Position numbers and translations under genes: made by a program
Part shown: one piece after another, positions 48,701 through 57,505 of the stretch
Numbering within the stretch: the first letter of the stretch is position 1
Layout of the letters: each line of letters opens with the position of its first letter
Assembly (NCBI GenBank): GCA_018607135.1
Contig: JABBCA010000082.1
Coordinates: forward strand, 62,001 to 126,000
Source of the DNA: Opitutales bacterium
GTDB lineage: Bacteria > Verrucomicrobiota > Verrucomicrobiia > Opitutales > Coraliomargaritaceae
DNA: 64,000 nucleotides
Direction of reading: 5' to 3'
Notes under the pieces: model-generated
Seen by the model: only the letters and a program-made list of their open reading frames with translations
Database searches by the model: none
Told to the model about the DNA's origin: nothing

Positions 48701-49702
48701 GTCAAAACGTATTGCAGAGAGCCCAGTTGGAGTGGCAGCTTCTAAGAACTCAGGACTGCCCGCACCACCGTCGGTCGCGTTCGACCAAGTCAATGCATCT
48801 AAACGATCCGACCAGCTCACTACGGTATCCGAATCAGACAGCGTTAGATTCAAATCCTCCGCGACCCAAGTCGCGACAGGTTCAAGCTTTTGCGGATAGG
48901 CGAAACTCAAACCGGAAATCTCCTGAATCGCATCCAAGTGGGTGCTCATGCGAGAATTACGGTAATCACTATTGGAATCACCGCTGGGGCCACTCACTAC
49001 CGAAGCAGAAAAGAAACGCCCATGTGAGTAGATAAAGAGAGACCCACCACTATCCCCCGGCCCCGTGCCGCCTTCGTAGCGCGTAGTAAATGCACTCGGT
49101 GAACCACTCGCAGGCGAACCATCATAGCGGTAGTAAATAAACTGCGGTGTCACTGATTTACCAAAGCCATTATTTGTTTCACGCAGACTCGAATACACAC
49201 GCTGTGTCATCGCTCGGTAGGTGCCACTAAATTGAACTGGGCTCGACAATTCTCCATACCACCCACGGCCGAGTTGCCAACCCAAGCGATCATACTCGGT
49301 AAAGCCATTTAACGGAGCGACAAAACTCACCGCTTGCGTGATCGGCAAGTCGAGTTCTACCAGTGCAACGTCGTCATATCCGGGATCACCACTACGCACG
49401 AGACGCGATCTGCCCGTACTCGAATACTGGACTCCATCCACATAATGTAGCACCGAAATCCACTTATCTTCTTCCTGAGGGTTCCCTGTGCAGTGAGCAG
49501 CAAACAGCACCCAATTCGGGCTCAACATAGCCGCCGAACAACCCGTATTGGCAATACTCGCACGACTCTCAAACTGCGGCAGATCCGCCAAATCACGTGC
49601 CTGCTGATCGGTCATAGCCGGGTGACGCAACACACCAAAGGTCCACTGAGATAAACTCATGAACAGCAACGCAAAGAGTGAGATTTTTCGAGCTTTTGAC
49701 AT
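45740..49702 (-). CDS. Secreted trypsin-like protease with LamG, binding and Ca-repeat domains
   Basis: A 1320-residue exported multidomain protein. After the signal peptide (1-23) comes a chymotrypsin-fold protease with a complete triad: H70 in LFAAHC, D111 in DDVAL and S218 in GPGDSGG. A LamG-like sandwich (about 280-515), an Ig-like segment (about 540-610) and a DUF1349/concanavalin-like domain (about 640-820) follow. Two tandem RLDP...EID domains (about 905-1195), aspartate-rich calcium repeats (DADGDQIPDTYE, NADGDADGQSN) and a C-terminal beta domain complete it. It may process surface proteins or act on protein-linked polysaccharide. There is no PEP-CTERM or other sorting tail. Confidence 0.85.
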   Translation of the reverse strand: MSKARKISLFALLFMSLSQWTFGVLRHPAMTDQQARDLADLPQFESRASIANTGCSAAMLSPNWVLFAAHCTGNPQEEDKWISVLHYVDGVQYSSTGRSRLVRSGDPGYDDVALVELDLPITQAVSFVAPLNGFTEYDRLGWQLGRGWYGELSSPVQFSGTYRAMTQRVYSSLRETNNGFGKSVTPQFIYYRYDGSPASGSPSAFTTRYEGGTGPGDSGGSLFIYSHGRFFSASVVSGPSGDSNSDYRNSRMSTHLDAIQEISGLSFAYPQKLEPVATWVAEDLNLTLSDSDTVVSWSDRLDALTWSNATDGGAGSPEFLEAATPTGLSAIRFDGSESLGLSSAENPLAEATAMSVVMVLRTGANGEGLQTTPFGTTGLLDASSGDLAWGLSYSQNERFGLSLEAQDSAVTGIFRGGVGNAGLSDNQWHVVVATWDGSEISHDNAGDDQNMKLFVDSIDQVRLGQGVNHYNVERGAVSLLLGNSQSNGVGGFNGDVAEIRMYRGELQLHEIDRILTAMKARYVSGSPAVQFTRPWTNHLQIPAGQSLQTRGLLTGGATSVEWFVESGPAAVTFSDYTSANTDISFEAPGSYQLRAVATDGVTSGNTDLFIEVYTPLAPNTVVTPYAVTGNWVGNDLGDLSTDGSFSESTGVVTVNGAGSGLGTDEGETYDQGHFVWKGVAGDFDIVARMSSLGNATGPTRGGLMVRGGPGSTDAAAFIGLAPDNKAYLLIRSEGGKWGDLTIEETPGVTTPAYFKLERRGNSISAYVSTDGINFNQIGATADVLLPGVSRVGMFVTSGDVATTVAGVFDNISLSQVGFAKTSAIQFDARADSSGLIEYIPSVEGARDPWICIDQETGGEVLSFKKDDQDHLEVQRSSVSASGTYRSRLIVDDGNAATFILDEDIQQFYAATEFNTNGDFDGWNTNNIDSPVVASGVLSGISNSDDPQITKTGLELNGNSYTQVEVRMKSAINTDVQLYWSRVDGAGFTASRLMTKAYSGAGMFQTLTFALAGTVEWDDEVITALRLDPVNGSGTSGTAFEIDYIRITDGSTAPDRAPITGFDFNGNANGWEVIGGIENDYVLGGSYHLDSSTTDPRMKNETLDIDSNTVDAALVRIRSNNAGNLQIFWTTSSASAFSAARSAQVAIVASGDWQTVRVPLAASGTWTGETITSLRLDPINVANASIEIDAVAMTSGDADGDQIPDTYEIANGLEALDAADANADGDADGQSNYDEYIAGTDPDDSGDRVMFTSQILSASVFEVQISGRAGRAYTLGRKLDLKDLTWTPVDTADALISDGTVTLTDSQVFTEAFYRVEILFP

Positions 49703-49818
49703 ATTAGGGTGCAGCTTAGGGGTTGAAGTAGATTCTGGTATATGACTATAAGAATCGAATCTTACAAGGTTTATATCAGGATCACAACTAGAGTTGAGAG
49801 AAACTTTACATTTCTACT

Positions 49819-52515
49819 TTAAGGCAAGATATCAAAGCTTACTCCACCCTGATGCGGAATACCCTCATGGTCATCACGATGCGGCCTGGCCACTTCCTCT
49901 GTCTCACGCTGAGCCGAAGCTTCGCTGATACGGACATTGGATGGCACAGAGAGACTCACCACAAGATCATCTGCCGGTAGTTGAGCACTTAGCACGAAAC
50001 GATACTGCTTCACCTTTTCACCAACGGTAATTGCTTGTTCGTAACCTGGAAGCATGCCGCCGAGTTCATGATAAACATTAAATTGTAGCGTCGCCTGCCC
50101 CATAGTGGATGAAGCCATAAAAGTGAGCACAATTTGTTCACCCCCTTCGATCGATTTGACTGGGCTCAGTTCTAGCACATTGCCAACACCAATGCGACTA
50201 GTCATGCCTACTTCAATAGGTTTGACACTGACTGCGGTGCGGAAAGGCACAGCATACACACTTCCCTCCCAACTGCCGTCTTCCTTTAAACTCTTGATCA
50301 ATCCGCGCTTGTCGGCACCCGTGCCAAGCGATGCTATATTGAAGCGCCGCTCCCCATTCGAAAATGCTTTGATCTGCCCGACACCGCCTGTGACCACTGT
50401 TCTTGGTGTATCATGCTTTTCCAATAAATTACGAATCGCTTGAGTCATCGTTTCATTGAAGCCCTTGTCATGCGACTCTGGCCATTTCATCGCATGGATC
50501 GCATTCCCACCCTTTTCCCAAACATGCACCAACTGTTCATTGGCTAGCTTCTGGTCGGAAGTCAGCGCTTGATACTCGCCCATAACCATTGAATCAAAAC
50601 CCGAAGAATAGCCCGCCTTCAATGCGTAAGCTGGCTTCTTAAACCAAACCGAGTAGCGCGTAAACCCAAAGCCCACGCCTGCAGTCAGGGCATAATCAAT
50701 CGGCGTGATACGCGTCATCCGCTCACTAAACAGATCGAGAGTGCCGATTGCATAACGATCCGGAATTTGATGCGATTTAACGATCTCTGCTGGAAAGCCC
50801 GCAAGCAACGCCTGCGTAAAAGTATCTGCCAAGCGACGATTCACTACGTAGCGATTGAAGTAATACCAATCGTTGAAAAATTTATGATCCGCATCGTATC
50901 GATCCCAGCTCCCACGCCCTGTGTCACGAGGCGCATCAAATTTCAAAACCGAAGGTCCATTCCGCGCTGCCAAGGCTTGAGACAGGTCTGCACCATAAAG
51001 ATGCGTCAAGTATTCCTCAAATCCACGAATCATCGCGGGGTTATAATCACCGACAGACTGATCCTCACGAATCGCAATCTCGTGCTCATGATTCGGTTCC
51101 ACCGAAATAACGCGTTCGGGGTGCTCGCGATGTGCTTCACTTAGGGCAAATAAGAATCCACGCAATGGTAGTTCATAGAGACGATCCAGCGCCGGTAAAC
51201 CGAATGCATAAGTCGACCCCACGAAACTATCCTTAGCTCCAAACTCGCCATAGTAAGACACATTATTGAGCCTTGAAAGCGCTAGGTATTTAGGCAGCCC
51301 CGTGGAAGTATCTTTCACCGATTTCCACGCATCAAAACGATCATTGAATTGACGGTGCGTGAAACACGGCTCCCAAAGTGAACGACCCTGATTAATTAGA
51401 GGCTGCTTCAGCCGCCCCAGACCTGAGCGTGCGAGGCGCATGCCCTGCTCCCATTTTGCAGGATCTTCGCTACTAAATAAAGATGGGTTTTTATACGCTG
51501 GCGAAGAGGCGTCGGCACGCAAATGAGCATATTTAGTAAACTTAATATATTCTCCTTCATCCTCTTGCGTGAATCCAAATTTATCTACGGTGATCCAAAA
51601 CTCATTTTCAAAACGACCGATGTTTTGCCTTTCAATAACTACGCCCGGAGCCAGCGTAAACACTTCAGATAAGTCATCATTCGCAATCGTAGCTAGATAG
51701 CGTTGATCACCAAACGCACTGCGAAAGACACCATCCACCGCATCCTCAAAACTGAACTGTAGAAAGGAATGCGCCCCACCTTCGGGATCGAACTGCAGCA
51801 ATGCTCCAGAGCCTTTCTTATACAGCTCTAAATACGACTGACCATTAAGACGATACGATTCGAGTTGAACGCGTCCACTATCCGTGGCGACAAACTTCAT
51901 GCCCTTTAGAGCGCGGCCATTCGCACGATACAGCAAAACCCCACTGGCTTGCCCTTTATTTTGATTCGCGGGGGCAACGGCTATTTCATCCCCGGGGTGC
52001 TCCGATAAAAAGTCGCCAACCGCGATCACATAAGGCGGAGGCATTTTCGTTGGTGTCCGAACCACCGCCCGAAGACCACCATGGAGATCATACACCTGTA
52101 GCAGCTTAACCGTTTTATCTACGATAGGTGCAGTCACGATAAACGCATCGCCATCTTCATCTCGACCCGCCCCCACCGATACGCCACCAACTACAGATTC
52201 TGGATACGCTAAAAATTGCGCACTCGCGATTCCGTTCTCATTCAACACGCGCACAAAGGTCAAATTACTAGAGTGCTCACCTTGACCTGCTACGATTAAC
52301 GGCGCAAGTGGCACTGGGCTTTCCACTGCAACTCGCTCACGAGCCACCCGAGTCGCAAGGTCTAAGTGCGGGTCCAACACCGCAGTCACAGTGGCTGCAG
52401 TATCCGACTCAAAGACTGAAGAAATTCGACCTGAATCCGCACACAAACCATGCGCAAAACCAAGCAATAAAAGACAGCACTGAATCTGTCTGACGTGCAA
52501 GTAAACAGACATCAA
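49819..52515 (-). CDS. Unrecognised large secreted protein, possible glycoside hydrolase
   Basis: An 898-residue protein with a signal peptide (IQCCLLLLGFAHGLCA). Residues about 30-330 contain repeated short beta segments (VGVSVGAGRDEDGDAFIV-like, VIAVGDFLSEHPGDEIAVA) resembling FG-GAP/propeller blades. The middle (about 370-700) is rich in aromatic and acidic residues (VEPNHEHEIAI, FFNDWYYFNRYVVNRRLADTF, SSGFDSMVMGEYQAL, AMKWPESHDKGF) in the style of a TIM-barrel glycosidase. A beta domain ends it. I cannot name a family. It starts 11 bp after the GH106-like gene, so it is probably co-transcribed with it and should act on the same glycan. Confidence 0.6.
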   Translation of the reverse strand: MMSVYLHVRQIQCCLLLLGFAHGLCADSGRISSVFESDTAATVTAVLDPHLDLATRVARERVAVESPVPLAPLIVAGQGEHSSNLTFVRVLNENGIASAQFLAYPESVVGGVSVGAGRDEDGDAFIVTAPIVDKTVKLLQVYDLHGGLRAVVRTPTKMPPPYVIAVGDFLSEHPGDEIAVAPANQNKGQASGVLLYRANGRALKGMKFVATDSGRVQLESYRLNGQSYLELYKKGSGALLQFDPEGGAHSFLQFSFEDAVDGVFRSAFGDQRYLATIANDDLSEVFTLAPGVVIERQNIGRFENEFWITVDKFGFTQEDEGEYIKFTKYAHLRADASSPAYKNPSLFSSEDPAKWEQGMRLARSGLGRLKQPLINQGRSLWEPCFTHRQFNDRFDAWKSVKDTSTGLPKYLALSRLNNVSYYGEFGAKDSFVGSTYAFGLPALDRLYELPLRGFLFALSEAHREHPERVISVEPNHEHEIAIREDQSVGDYNPAMIRGFEEYLTHLYGADLSQALAARNGPSVLKFDAPRDTGRGSWDRYDADHKFFNDWYYFNRYVVNRRLADTFTQALLAGFPAEIVKSHQIPDRYAIGTLDLFSERMTRITPIDYALTAGVGFGFTRYSVWFKKPAYALKAGYSSGFDSMVMGEYQALTSDQKLANEQLVHVWEKGGNAIHAMKWPESHDKGFNETMTQAIRNLLEKHDTPRTVVTGGVGQIKAFSNGERRFNIASLGTGADKRGLIKSLKEDGSWEGSVYAVPFRTAVSVKPIEVGMTSRIGVGNVLELSPVKSIEGGEQIVLTFMASSTMGQATLQFNVYHELGGMLPGYEQAITVGEKVKQYRFVLSAQLPADDLVVSLSVPSNVRISEASAQRETEEVARPHRDDHEGIPHQGGVSFDILP

Positions 52516-52525
52516 TGCACCCTCC

Positions 52526-55500
52526 TTAGAAAGACAAAACTGGAGCCTCTATTAAACCAGATGGGAAAAATAAGTAATCTTCAGTGTAGCACTCGCCCAC
52601 GGTTCGAAAGCTATCCGGCGCCGTCATAATCGATTCTTTAGGTATACGGTGAAACGGGCCAAAGAGGTTCTGACGCGTTAAACAGACCTCAATACGCAAT
52701 AAGGGCTCATTCGAAAGAGCAGTCAGCTCTGCAGTGTATGGGGGAAACGCATACAGCTGCTCAGTATCTCCACAAACGACAGTTGCACACGCACCTTCAA
52801 AATTAGGCAACTGACAGATAAATGCTTGATCGCGGGCAATGTCTTTAAGCTTGGTTAGATAACTGACTCGGCCTGAATAAAACGGCAGTCCTTGATCGAC
52901 CAAATCACCAATCTCTAGAAAAATTGGCATATGTGTCAGCACAAAGCCACTTGCGCGCCGCTCGACACCAAAATCACCAAACAAATAAAGTGCCTCTAAA
53001 TCGGTATCACTTTTAAGTTTCGTCCGTAGTCTTAAAAAGTTCATTCCCACTTGTAGCGCTTGAGTTGGCAATTGAGTGCGCTTCAAAGCAATATCAACCA
53101 TCCAATCGAGAGGATGATTCAGTGGAATGGCTTGATCGTTTAAAAACAATTCCCAGCGCTCGGGTTGCTCGAGCACTAAGTCCAATTCTGGAGGTATGAC
53201 ATCCACTTCAAACCGATACTCGAGCTCAAAGTCTGGCCCAACATCCGCCTCGCCGTGACTACACCAAGGTTGAACCATCGTGCCTGTGCGTAATGGCCAC
53301 CCAGATGCCTCACGAACCTCTTTATCAATTCGCAAAATATCTTCCTCAGCTCTCCAAGCCCCGTCAGCGATACGATATCGAGCTCGATCCAAAACCAAAG
53401 CGTTCGGCTCGCTTAATTCATAATCGAAGACCCCATTGAGCATGACGGATTGAGTTGCACTCGACTTCATAGCCACAGCGCTACCCTGAATTGAAGTCGA
53501 ATTCACACGCACACGAAATACGTGCTCCTGCAATGGCTCAAAATGTAAGGGCCACTGTAAGCCATCCGCGCTTGCACGTGCATCGACTGGCGTCATCGAA
53601 CCATCACGACAGTTTAAGCAATCCACATGACCCACTGCAGCGAGATTCACATAGACGTTTTGAATCATAGCCTCGGTAGTATTGACGAGCGCCACGAGCA
53701 CCTCGCCATTTTCCACACGACGCACATGACTCATTACACCTGGAACCCCCTCATTACGATTGAGCTTCAAAAGTTGTTCACTCGCACTGCGAATCGCCAT
53801 AACGATCGACGACTGACTCCAGCCCGAGCTACCAATGACTCCTGCATAAGCTAAGGGTGCTTCACTCAGTTCGGCATCCACATAGGCCGGCACTGGACCC
53901 GCGAATACAACCGAACCGCCCGCAGCGGTGAATGCCTTCAAAAGCTTTAATGTCGATCCACGCATCGTGTCCATTCCACCAAGGACAATCGACCGATAAC
54001 GCATCTCCCCCACTCGGAAAAAGACCTCATCGTCGATAACCTCGATCTCTCCAAGACGATCCATTTGCTCTTCGTCTCCGTAATCAAAATCAATCTGCGC
54101 ATCCATCAACCACCGATACAAAGTCGCAAACTTTTCTTCGATCGCGTCGATCTGCGCAGAGTCAGAACCCAACCATTTCGACCAACCCAAATGGAACTGA
54201 GCCCAAAGCGATTCCCCAGGATGCACTACCAGCACATCACAATCCGGCTCGCCCTGCTTGAGCACATGATTCACTCGTGCGAAATAGTCTTCCACATATT
54301 TGTAATCAGAATACCATGCAGACTGGTGCAAGATACTCGCAGGATAATCGCGCTTCGATTCCCCTGCCATCGAATACCACGACAAATGGTGACAACGTAG
54401 ATTGATTCCTTGGAATGCTTGCCAATCACCGATCCGCTTGTGGCCATCGAAGCCCATATCCCAGCCCGTGCAGCCGTAGAGTTCAGACAAGGCGTAAGGC
54501 TTACCCAACTGACGCGCAGTAGACACCACTTGTTTCGCGACCCAGAATGATTCACAGCGCTTCGAGAGCACATCGATCCCAGGATAGCTCATCGTTTCGT
54601 AATAGCGAAACAGTGAACCCACTGGCACTACTTGTGCCGCCAGTGAATCTTCGTGCAGCACATGGCCAGTAAGTAATAGATCGTTCGACTCACACCAATC
54701 CGCGCAAGGCTTGGCCCAATTTTGAATGAACAAGCGCTGTAACAGCTCGACATACTGCCACTTTAATTTCGACAGCGGCTGCCCTTTATATTGAAAGATG
54801 AGTTCGGGTAATCGCCCTCGAAGGGACTGACCAAACTGAGCCTCAAACTCGTCAAATAATGACTCGGTGTAAGGTATTGAATGCGAGGGCTTGGATGCAC
54901 CCGGCTGCTGCACCGCATCGCACAAAATAAAACCACGGTGTGGCTCATCCGTAAAGATACCTTGAATCGATTTACCAAAATGATGCCCACAATGCTCACG
55001 ATACTTCTCATGCGTGGATTCGATAAACGCATTCGTCGCATCACGACTGAGTGTATCTAAATACGCCCCACCATTATAAAAACTATTGGATGGATGCACT
55101 TCCCGGTAAAACACCAAGACCTGCTTACCTTGTGGACATTCTGCAAGCGCTCCACGTTCAATGGGCTCATACGCAAACAAATGCAGCGCCTTCAACTCAA
55201 CGATATGTGCCTCGATGAAATCGGCCTCTTCGGGCCACGCAATGCGCTCGCCCGCACCATACTCACGTAGAACAATCGAGCGCATCCGATGCTGCTCGTC
55301 AGTGGTAACGATACCACCCGCAGTGCCACTGGGCCAACGATCCTCGTCGTAAAGCCATCCTTCGAGTCCTGTTTCCGCACACTTTTCCGCACAAGAATTA
55401 ATCAACTCAAACCACTCTTCACCCAGATACTCCGTTTGCAAACCAGTGCGTGAATGCATAAAAACACCCCCCATGCCCATTTGATCCACCACGTCGATCT

Positions 55501-55660
55501 GTCTGAGTAACTCAGATTCTTCGAGTTGCCCATTCCAAGACCAGAAGGGTTTTCCGCGCAGTGCTGCGCCTGGAGCACGAAATTCACTTAGAAACAGATT
55601 TTCTGCGGCCTCCGTGTTTATATTTTTTGGGGATTGAGTTGGATTGGGGATACTGCCCAT
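52526..55660 (-). CDS. GH106-like alpha-L-rhamnosidase, apparently cytoplasmic
   Basis: A 1044-residue protein of the GH106/related rhamnosidase type. Recognisable segments are KPFWSWNGQLEESELLRQID (37-56), MGMGGVFMHSRTGLQTEYLG, GWLYDEDRWPSGTAGG, GIFTDEPHRG (a likely catalytic acid), GHVLHEDSL and SELYGCTGWDMGFDGHKRIGDWQ. A C-terminal galactose-binding-like region (about 770-1000) follows. There is no signal peptide from the only plausible ATG. It may therefore act on imported oligosaccharides, unlike the secreted sulfatase divergent from it. A LacI-type operator lies immediately upstream of its start codon. Confidence 0.85.
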   Translation of the reverse strand: MGSIPNPTQSPKNINTEAAENLFLSEFRAPGAALRGKPFWSWNGQLEESELLRQIDVVDQMGMGGVFMHSRTGLQTEYLGEEWFELINSCAEKCAETGLEGWLYDEDRWPSGTAGGIVTTDEQHRMRSIVLREYGAGERIAWPEEADFIEAHIVELKALHLFAYEPIERGALAECPQGKQVLVFYREVHPSNSFYNGGAYLDTLSRDATNAFIESTHEKYREHCGHHFGKSIQGIFTDEPHRGFILCDAVQQPGASKPSHSIPYTESLFDEFEAQFGQSLRGRLPELIFQYKGQPLSKLKWQYVELLQRLFIQNWAKPCADWCESNDLLLTGHVLHEDSLAAQVVPVGSLFRYYETMSYPGIDVLSKRCESFWVAKQVVSTARQLGKPYALSELYGCTGWDMGFDGHKRIGDWQAFQGINLRCHHLSWYSMAGESKRDYPASILHQSAWYSDYKYVEDYFARVNHVLKQGEPDCDVLVVHPGESLWAQFHLGWSKWLGSDSAQIDAIEEKFATLYRWLMDAQIDFDYGDEEQMDRLGEIEVIDDEVFFRVGEMRYRSIVLGGMDTMRGSTLKLLKAFTAAGGSVVFAGPVPAYVDAELSEAPLAYAGVIGSSGWSQSSIVMAIRSASEQLLKLNRNEGVPGVMSHVRRVENGEVLVALVNTTEAMIQNVYVNLAAVGHVDCLNCRDGSMTPVDARASADGLQWPLHFEPLQEHVFRVRVNSTSIQGSAVAMKSSATQSVMLNGVFDYELSEPNALVLDRARYRIADGAWRAEEDILRIDKEVREASGWPLRTGTMVQPWCSHGEADVGPDFELEYRFEVDVIPPELDLVLEQPERWELFLNDQAIPLNHPLDWMVDIALKRTQLPTQALQVGMNFLRLRTKLKSDTDLEALYLFGDFGVERRASGFVLTHMPIFLEIGDLVDQGLPFYSGRVSYLTKLKDIARDQAFICQLPNFEGACATVVCGDTEQLYAFPPYTAELTALSNEPLLRIEVCLTRQNLFGPFHRIPKESIMTAPDSFRTVGECYTEDYLFFPSGLIEAPVLSF

Positions 55661-55661
55661 T

Positions 55662-55675
55662 AAGAAACAATTCTT
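55662..55675. promoter_or_regulatory. LacI operator candidate O3 (GH106/sulfatase)
   Basis: AAGAAACAATTCTT, identical to O1. It lies one base upstream of the GH106 ATG and 38 bp before the divergent sulfatase ATG. A TTGACC hexamer on the minus strand is at 55695-55690. Confidence 0.65.
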
Positions 55676-55713
55676 ATTGTCTTTTCATAGGTCAAGTGAA
55701 TAGTGCTTACACG

Positions 55714-57345
55714 ATGAGCTCTTTACCCCGCCGATTTTCCATGCAATCCGTTCGTCTGTGCCTGCTTCCGGCGCTAAGTTTAGGGATTCTTGTCAGCACC
55801 ACTGACGCGACAGATAAACAAGTCGCTCCGTCTCGCCCCGACATCATCTATATATTGGCAGACGATCTCGGCTTTTCAGATCTCGGCTGTTTTGGAAGTG
55901 AGATTTCCACGCCGCACTTGGATCGCCTCGCCACCGAGGGGATTCGAATGAACCAATTTTACAATGCCTCGAAGTGCGAACCCACCCGAGCCTCTATCAT
56001 GTCAGGGCACTACTGGCCCGTCACAGGACTCGGCGTGCAGCGCGGTGCGACCATCGGCGAGGTCATGCGCACTGCAGGCTATGCGACCTTCGCACTAGGT
56101 AAATGGCACCTAAATGCCAACCCCACCAACCGAGGCTTCGACCGATTCTTTGGTCATCTGAGTGGAGCCAGCGCTTTTTTCCCACCCATCTCGGACAGCT
56201 TTCGCCTAGATAAAAAGCCATTCAAAACCAAGGACCCCGAGTTCTACGTCACCGACGCGGTCACCGACTACGCCCTCCAATTCATCAAAGAGTCCAAGGC
56301 CGCCAACCCAGAGAAGCCTTACTTTATGTATTTGGCCTACAATTCTCCACATAACCCGCTCCAAGCACCTCGAGCCGACATCGAAAAATATAAGGGCACC
56401 TACTTAAAAGGCTGGGAGGCCGTTCGCCAAGAGCGCTATGAGCGCATGCAGGCAATCGGAATCCTCGGCGCCGAAGCCAAACTGTCTGCGCACCCCAGCA
56501 ATTTGCCGCGCTGGGACAGCCTCAGCACCGCCCAGAAGCAACTTGAAGATTTGCGCATGGCTGTTTACGCAGGCATGATTGATAATTTGGATCAAAACGT
56601 CGGACGACTCCTCAGCAGTCTGACACAACATGGGCTCGACGACAACCTCCTCGTCATCTTCATGAGCGACAACGGCGGCTCACCCTACTCGCGCACCGAC
56701 GCAGTGATGCTTGAGAAAAACACCCTGCCGGGAGATCCAGGTTCGAATTGGGAAATCGGCATGGGCTGGGCAAACGTCAGCAATACCCCATTCCGACTTT
56801 ATAAACGCAACCAACACGAAGGCGGCATCAGCACGCCCTTCATCGCATGGTGGCCAAGACACATCACGAATCAGAACGAGATCAACTCGCAACCCGCGCA
56901 TATCATTGACCTGCTCCCCACTTTCATGGAACTCGCAGGTGCCGACTATAAAGATGCAGGCAAAGGTAAAGCACTGCCCCCACTCCCCGGCAAAAGCTTA
57001 CTACCCATTTTCAAGGGAGAAACACGCGAACCGCACGCATCGCTCTACTTTCAGCTGTTTGATCACCGTGCCATTCGCTCAGGCGACTGGAAACTCACCG
57101 CAGTCGATGGCAAAGCTTGGGAGCTCTACAATCTCGCGCAGGATCGGAGCGAAACCACAGATCTGAGCAGCGAGTATCCTGAACGCGTCCAACAACTCTC
57201 CGAAAATTGGGAAACTTGGTGGAGCGAAGCCAACGGTAAAGCCTATAACCCAAAGCGTAACCCCACTCCCGCCGCACACCTCCGCGACGACCGCAGCGGC
57301 GGAGCCTTTTATACCCCCACCGCCCTACCGAACCACTTAAAATGA
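55714..57345 (+). CDS. Secreted sulfatase (S1), CEPTR motif
   Basis: A 543-residue arylsulfatase-like enzyme. The ATG at 55714 (or 55741) gives a signal peptide (RLCLLPALSLGILVSTTDA); the upstream open frame overlaps the GH106 gene and is not credible coding. The catalytic motif is C88-E-P-T-R92, then SIMSGH. Metal-binding Asp residues are in ILADDLGFSDLGCFG and MSDNGGSPYS. GKWHLNANPTNRGFD and NSPHNPLQAP are family regions. It resembles the truncated sulfatase at the right end of the window more than the other two. Confidence 0.93.
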   Translation: MSSLPRRFSMQSVRLCLLPALSLGILVSTTDATDKQVAPSRPDIIYILADDLGFSDLGCFGSEISTPHLDRLATEGIRMNQFYNASKCEPTRASIMSGHYWPVTGLGVQRGATIGEVMRTAGYATFALGKWHLNANPTNRGFDRFFGHLSGASAFFPPISDSFRLDKKPFKTKDPEFYVTDAVTDYALQFIKESKAANPEKPYFMYLAYNSPHNPLQAPRADIEKYKGTYLKGWEAVRQERYERMQAIGILGAEAKLSAHPSNLPRWDSLSTAQKQLEDLRMAVYAGMIDNLDQNVGRLLSSLTQHGLDDNLLVIFMSDNGGSPYSRTDAVMLEKNTLPGDPGSNWEIGMGWANVSNTPFRLYKRNQHEGGISTPFIAWWPRHITNQNEINSQPAHIIDLLPTFMELAGADYKDAGKGKALPPLPGKSLLPIFKGETREPHASLYFQLFDHRAIRSGDWKLTAVDGKAWELYNLAQDRSETTDLSSEYPERVQQLSENWETWWSEANGKAYNPKRNPTPAAHLRDDRSGGAFYTPTALPNHLK

Positions 57346-57394
57346 GATTAAATCACGTCATCTCTGCGCAAGAAACCATTAGTTTGGCTACTTT

Positions 57395-57408
57395 AAGAAA
57401 CAATTCAT
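57395..57408. promoter_or_regulatory. LacI operator candidate O4 (PEP-CTERM gene)
   Basis: AAGAAACAATTCAT, one mismatch to O1 in the second arm. It lies 48 bp upstream of O5 in the promoter region of the PEP-CTERM gene. Confidence 0.5.
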
Positions 57409-57427
57409 ATTTCGGCGCTAAGAAAAC

Positions 57428-57433
57428 TTGACA
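57428..57433 (+). promoter_or_regulatory. -35 hexamer TTGACA of the PEP-CTERM gene
   Basis: A perfect TTGACA sits 9 bp before operator O5, the same arrangement as at the transporter operon, where the gap is 8 bp. Confidence 0.4.
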
Positions 57434-57442
57434 AGAGTTCAT

Positions 57443-57456
57443 AAGAATAGTTTCTT
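57443..57456. promoter_or_regulatory. LacI operator candidate O5 (PEP-CTERM gene)
   Basis: AAGAATAGTTTCTT keeps both arms (AAGAA/TTCTT) and has the orientation of O2 downstream of TTGACA. Confidence 0.55.
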
Positions 57457-57505
57457 ACGTATCTAAACCTGCAATTTAGCACCCAAATAATAACAAATCC
57501 AATAT

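Noticed and set aside
55561-55713. 51-codon N-terminal extension of the sulfatase at 55.7 kb
   Set aside because: It overlaps the GH106 gene and its promoter/operator. A proper signal peptide starts only at 55714 or 55741.
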